From the NCBI GenBank assembly GCA_017527625.1, contig JAFXPV010000063.1, positions 1-16,824 of the forward strand: DNA of 16,824 bases, read 5' to 3'. This stretch comes from Bacteroidales bacterium. Its GTDB lineage: Bacteria; Bacteroidota; Bacteroidia; Bacteroidales; UBA932. Positions within the stretch are counted from its first letter, which is position 1; each line of letters begins with the position of its first letter. Both the position numbers and the translations under genes were made by a program. This document shows, piece after piece, positions 15,505-16,824 of this stretch. Below the pieces are notes generated by a model. That model saw only the letters and a list, made by a program, of their open reading frames with translations. It had not been told where the DNA came from and did not search any database.

Positions 15505-16194
15505 TTACGCCCACCGGAAATTGTCGGTGCCGGCGGCGAGGGCGAAGTGGTACTTGACGATGCCGAGGTCCATACGGGTGTAGCCGATCATTGAGAAGGC
15601 CGGCCTGGCGGCGACGACGGGGAGGGAAGCGCCGTCTTTGGGGGACTGGTACTCGAAGAAGAATTTCTGCTGGTTGACGGCGGTGGGTGCCAGCAGGGCG
15701 GCTTCTACGCCGTCCCTGAACCATTGAGGGGTCGACTCGCCTGCATTGCTGACATCCTGGACGGACTTGACCTTGTGGCCGCGGCCCTGCGTCGTGCCGT
15801 AGCCGAGAGCGATGTAGCAGCCTATCTTCTCACCTTCTGAGAGCTCGTACGTGCCGGCGATCTTGCTGTAGCTGATGCCGGCCCAGCAGGTGTTGAGACC
15901 GAGGGACTGAGCCAGCAGCACGAGATGCTCCCCGTACCAGCCGATCTTCTCGTCCAGGTCGTCGCCCTTCCTGCCGGCCATAACGAAATAGTTCCTCACG
16001 CCGGAGAAAGAACCGTAAGCCATTATACCGCTGAAGGCCTTTGGTTCCTCGGTCACAAGCTGGATGTGCAGTCCAGCTTCAGAGTTGTACTCATTGATTT
16101 TGTCACGGAGGATGCAGATGATATCTTCCGGAATAGGCTCCTCTTTGTAGTTCCGGACAGAATGGCGCGCCACGATGGCTTCTTTCAGTGTCAT
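15505..16194 (-). CDS. TM1586-type nitroreductase family protein
   Basis: Probable FMN-dependent oxidoreductase of the cytoplasm, 229 residues. The ATG at 16194 is chosen because the family begins with TLKEAIVARHSVRNY, the flavin-binding start. Earlier in-frame ATGs would add an unrelated hydrophobic stretch and overlap the divergent promoter region. GLNTCWAG near residue 105, a GYGTTQGRGHK stretch and LAPTAVNQQ in the second half fit the two-lobed putative TM nitroreductase family, named after a Thermotoga protein. The natural substrate is unknown. It is transcribed divergently from the tiny lipoprotein gene and ends 19 bp from repeat copy 2. Confidence 0.9.
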   Translation of the reverse strand: MTLKEAIVARHSVRNYKEEPIPEDIICILRDKINEYNSEAGLHIQLVTEEPKAFSGIMAYGSFSGVRNYFVMAGRKGDDLDEKIGWYGEHLVLLAQSLGLNTCWAGISYSKIAGTYELSEGEKIGCYIALGYGTTQGRGHKVKSVQDVSNAGESTPQWFRDGVEAALLAPTAVNQQKFFFEYQSPKDGASLPVVAARPAFSMIGYTRMDLGIVKYHFALAAGTDNFRWA

Positions 16195-16217
16195 AGTCGG
16201 TTCATTGATTAATGACG

Positions 16218-16225
16218 CTAAGTTA
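16218..16225 (-). promoter_or_regulatory. Probable -7 element for the nitroreductase gene
   Basis: Minus-strand TAACTTAG, one mismatch from TAnnTTTG, 23 bp before the ATG at 16194. It is the same octamer as the one before the CE15-like gene. No clear -33 was found. Confidence 0.35.
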
Positions 16226-16236
16226 CATATTAATCT

Positions 16237-16244
16237 TATCTTTG
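16237..16244 (+). promoter_or_regulatory. -7 element for the small lipoprotein and tricorn-like genes
   Basis: TATCTTTG is an exact match to TAnnTTTG, 26 bp before the ATG at 16271. It lies in a 76-bp divergent gap with the nitroreductase promoter. No strong -33 was seen. Confidence 0.45.
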
Positions 16245-16270
16245 TCCCCATAAAGAGAAGACAGCACGAT

Positions 16271-16414
16271 ATGAAGAAAAAGAAAAGCCCGACTCTCAAA
16301 GCACTGTTATACGCCATCATCGCAGCCTGCGTGCTCGTGCTTGCCCTCTTGAGCTGCACCCCTGCCGAAAGAAACGGCAGCAGCCCGTCCCAGACATCAA
16401 TATCTAAAGCTTAA
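16271..16414 (+). CDS. Very small putative lipoprotein
   Basis: A 47-residue protein with a lysine-rich start (MKKKKSPTLK), a hydrophobic stretch and a lipobox LLSC with Cys29. After processing only about 19 Ser/Pro/Thr-rich residues would remain. The ATG at 16271 is chosen because it gives this signal and lies 26 bp below a good -7 element; an earlier in-frame ATG at 16175 lies inside the nitroreductase gene. The stop is 4 bp before the tricorn-like gene, so it may be a leader whose translation helps the next gene, a small accessory lipoprotein, or a decayed signal. No family was recognised. Confidence 0.6.
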   Translation: MKKKKSPTLKALLYAIIAACVLVLALLSCTPAERNGSSPSQTSISKA

Positions 16415-16418
16415 CGAT

Positions 16419-16824
16419 ATGAAGAAGCTCCTCTTTGTCGTCATCGCACTGGCAGCCATCCCTGTCCTCGCCCACGCCGACAACATCCGGTTCGCATCCC
16501 ACCCTTCACTCTCACCCGACGGAAAGCAGATTTATTTCAGCTACGACGGAGACATCTATTCCGTTCCTGCAACCGGCGGACAGGCCACCGCAGTCGTCAC
16601 AATGCAAGGCGAGCAGGACTCCCCTCTCGTATCCCCCGACGGCAAATGGCTGGCATTCAGCTCAAACATTCAGGGTAACAACGACGTTTATGTCGTGCCC
16701 GTCGCCGGCGGACAGGCAGTACAGCTGACCTTCCACGAAGCCGCCGACGTCCCCGTGTCCTGGTCGGCAGACTCCAAGTGGGTACACTTCGAATCAACCC
16801 GCGGCAGCGCCCGCAAGACCACCT
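16419..16824 (+). CDS. Tricorn-like protease (S41 type), N-terminal part
   Basis: Partial gene, running off the right edge with 135 complete codons. It begins with a signal peptide (MKKLLFVVIALAAIPVLAHA), then WD40-like PD40 repeats of a beta-propeller: HPSLSPDGKQIYFSYDGDIY, SPLVSPDGKWLAFSSN and PVSWSADSKWVHFESTR. Propeller-first proteins of this kind with a secretion signal in Bacteroidota are usually about 1000-residue S41 family tricorn-like proteases, with PDZ and serine peptidase domains further on. The catalytic part is outside the window, so a TolB-like or prolyl oligopeptidase-like protein remains possible. It follows the tiny lipoprotein by 4 bp. Confidence 0.82.
   Translation, partial: MKKLLFVVIALAAIPVLAHADNIRFASHPSLSPDGKQIYFSYDGDIYSVPATGGQATAVVTMQGEQDSPLVSPDGKWLAFSSNIQGNNDVYVVPVAGGQAVQLTFHEAADVPVSWSADSKWVHFESTRGSARKTT

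Noticed and set aside
16195..16359. Longer N-terminus for the nitroreductase
   Set aside because: The added 55 residues do not belong to the family and would cover the divergent promoter and the start of the small lipoprotein gene.

Overview
The window reads as chromosomal DNA of a gut-type member of the Bacteroidota, probably order Bacteroidales. This rests on several matches to the Bacteroidota -7 promoter consensus TAnnTTTG, weak or absent Shine-Dalgarno sequences, many lipobox signal peptides, an ExbB/ExbD/TonB set, a DUF1460 protein, and hemicellulose-active enzyme families typical of this phylum (CE6, GH43, CE15, multidomain GH3). No rRNA, tRNA, CRISPR array, integrase or transposase gene was seen. 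The species cannot be named from this sequence.

Layout. 24-2779 (+): exbB, exbD and a TonB-like protein, closely followed by a CE6-type esterase lipoprotein. 2795-2922: a 128-bp intergenic element with 14-bp terminal inverted repeats, between convergent genes. 2927-6651 (-): a GH43 lipoprotein gene followed 11 bp later by lnt. 6652-6727: a divergent promoter region. 6728-9158 (+): a CE15-type glucuronoyl esterase and a DUF1460 NlpC/P60-like protein. 9171-9309: copy 1 of an intergenic repeat with a 130-bp core. 9556-10584 (+): a small macrodomain-like protein and a lipocalin-like lipoprotein, closed by a strong bidirectional terminator. 10660-15260 (-): a very large multidomain GH3 enzyme, translationally coupled to a secreted protein of unknown function with a propeller-like look. 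15347-15485: copy 2 of the repeat. 15505-16194 (-): a TM1586-type nitroreductase. 16271-16824 (+): a 47-residue lipoprotein followed 4 bp later by the first 135 codons of a tricorn-like protease that runs off the window.

How the genes may work together. CE6 (deacetylation), GH43 (arabinofuranosidase or xylosidase), CE15 (glucuronoyl ester cleavage) and GH3 (beta-xylosidase or beta-glucosidase) cover complementary steps in trimming decorated xylan. ExbB/ExbD/TonB would energise outer-membrane uptake, and Lnt completes the acylation of lipoproteins such as the esterase and the GH43 enzyme. There is no SusC/SusD pair, so this is not a canonical polysaccharide utilisation locus within the window. 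The functional link is inference from families and proximity.

The most unusual material is the pair of non-coding 130-bp repeats with terminal inverted repeats and a conserved internal hairpin, the tiny lipoprotein joined to the tricorn-like gene, the Pro/Ala/Gln-rich loops shared by three of the carbohydrate enzymes, and the multidomain GH3. I did not find a convincing new defence or mobile system.
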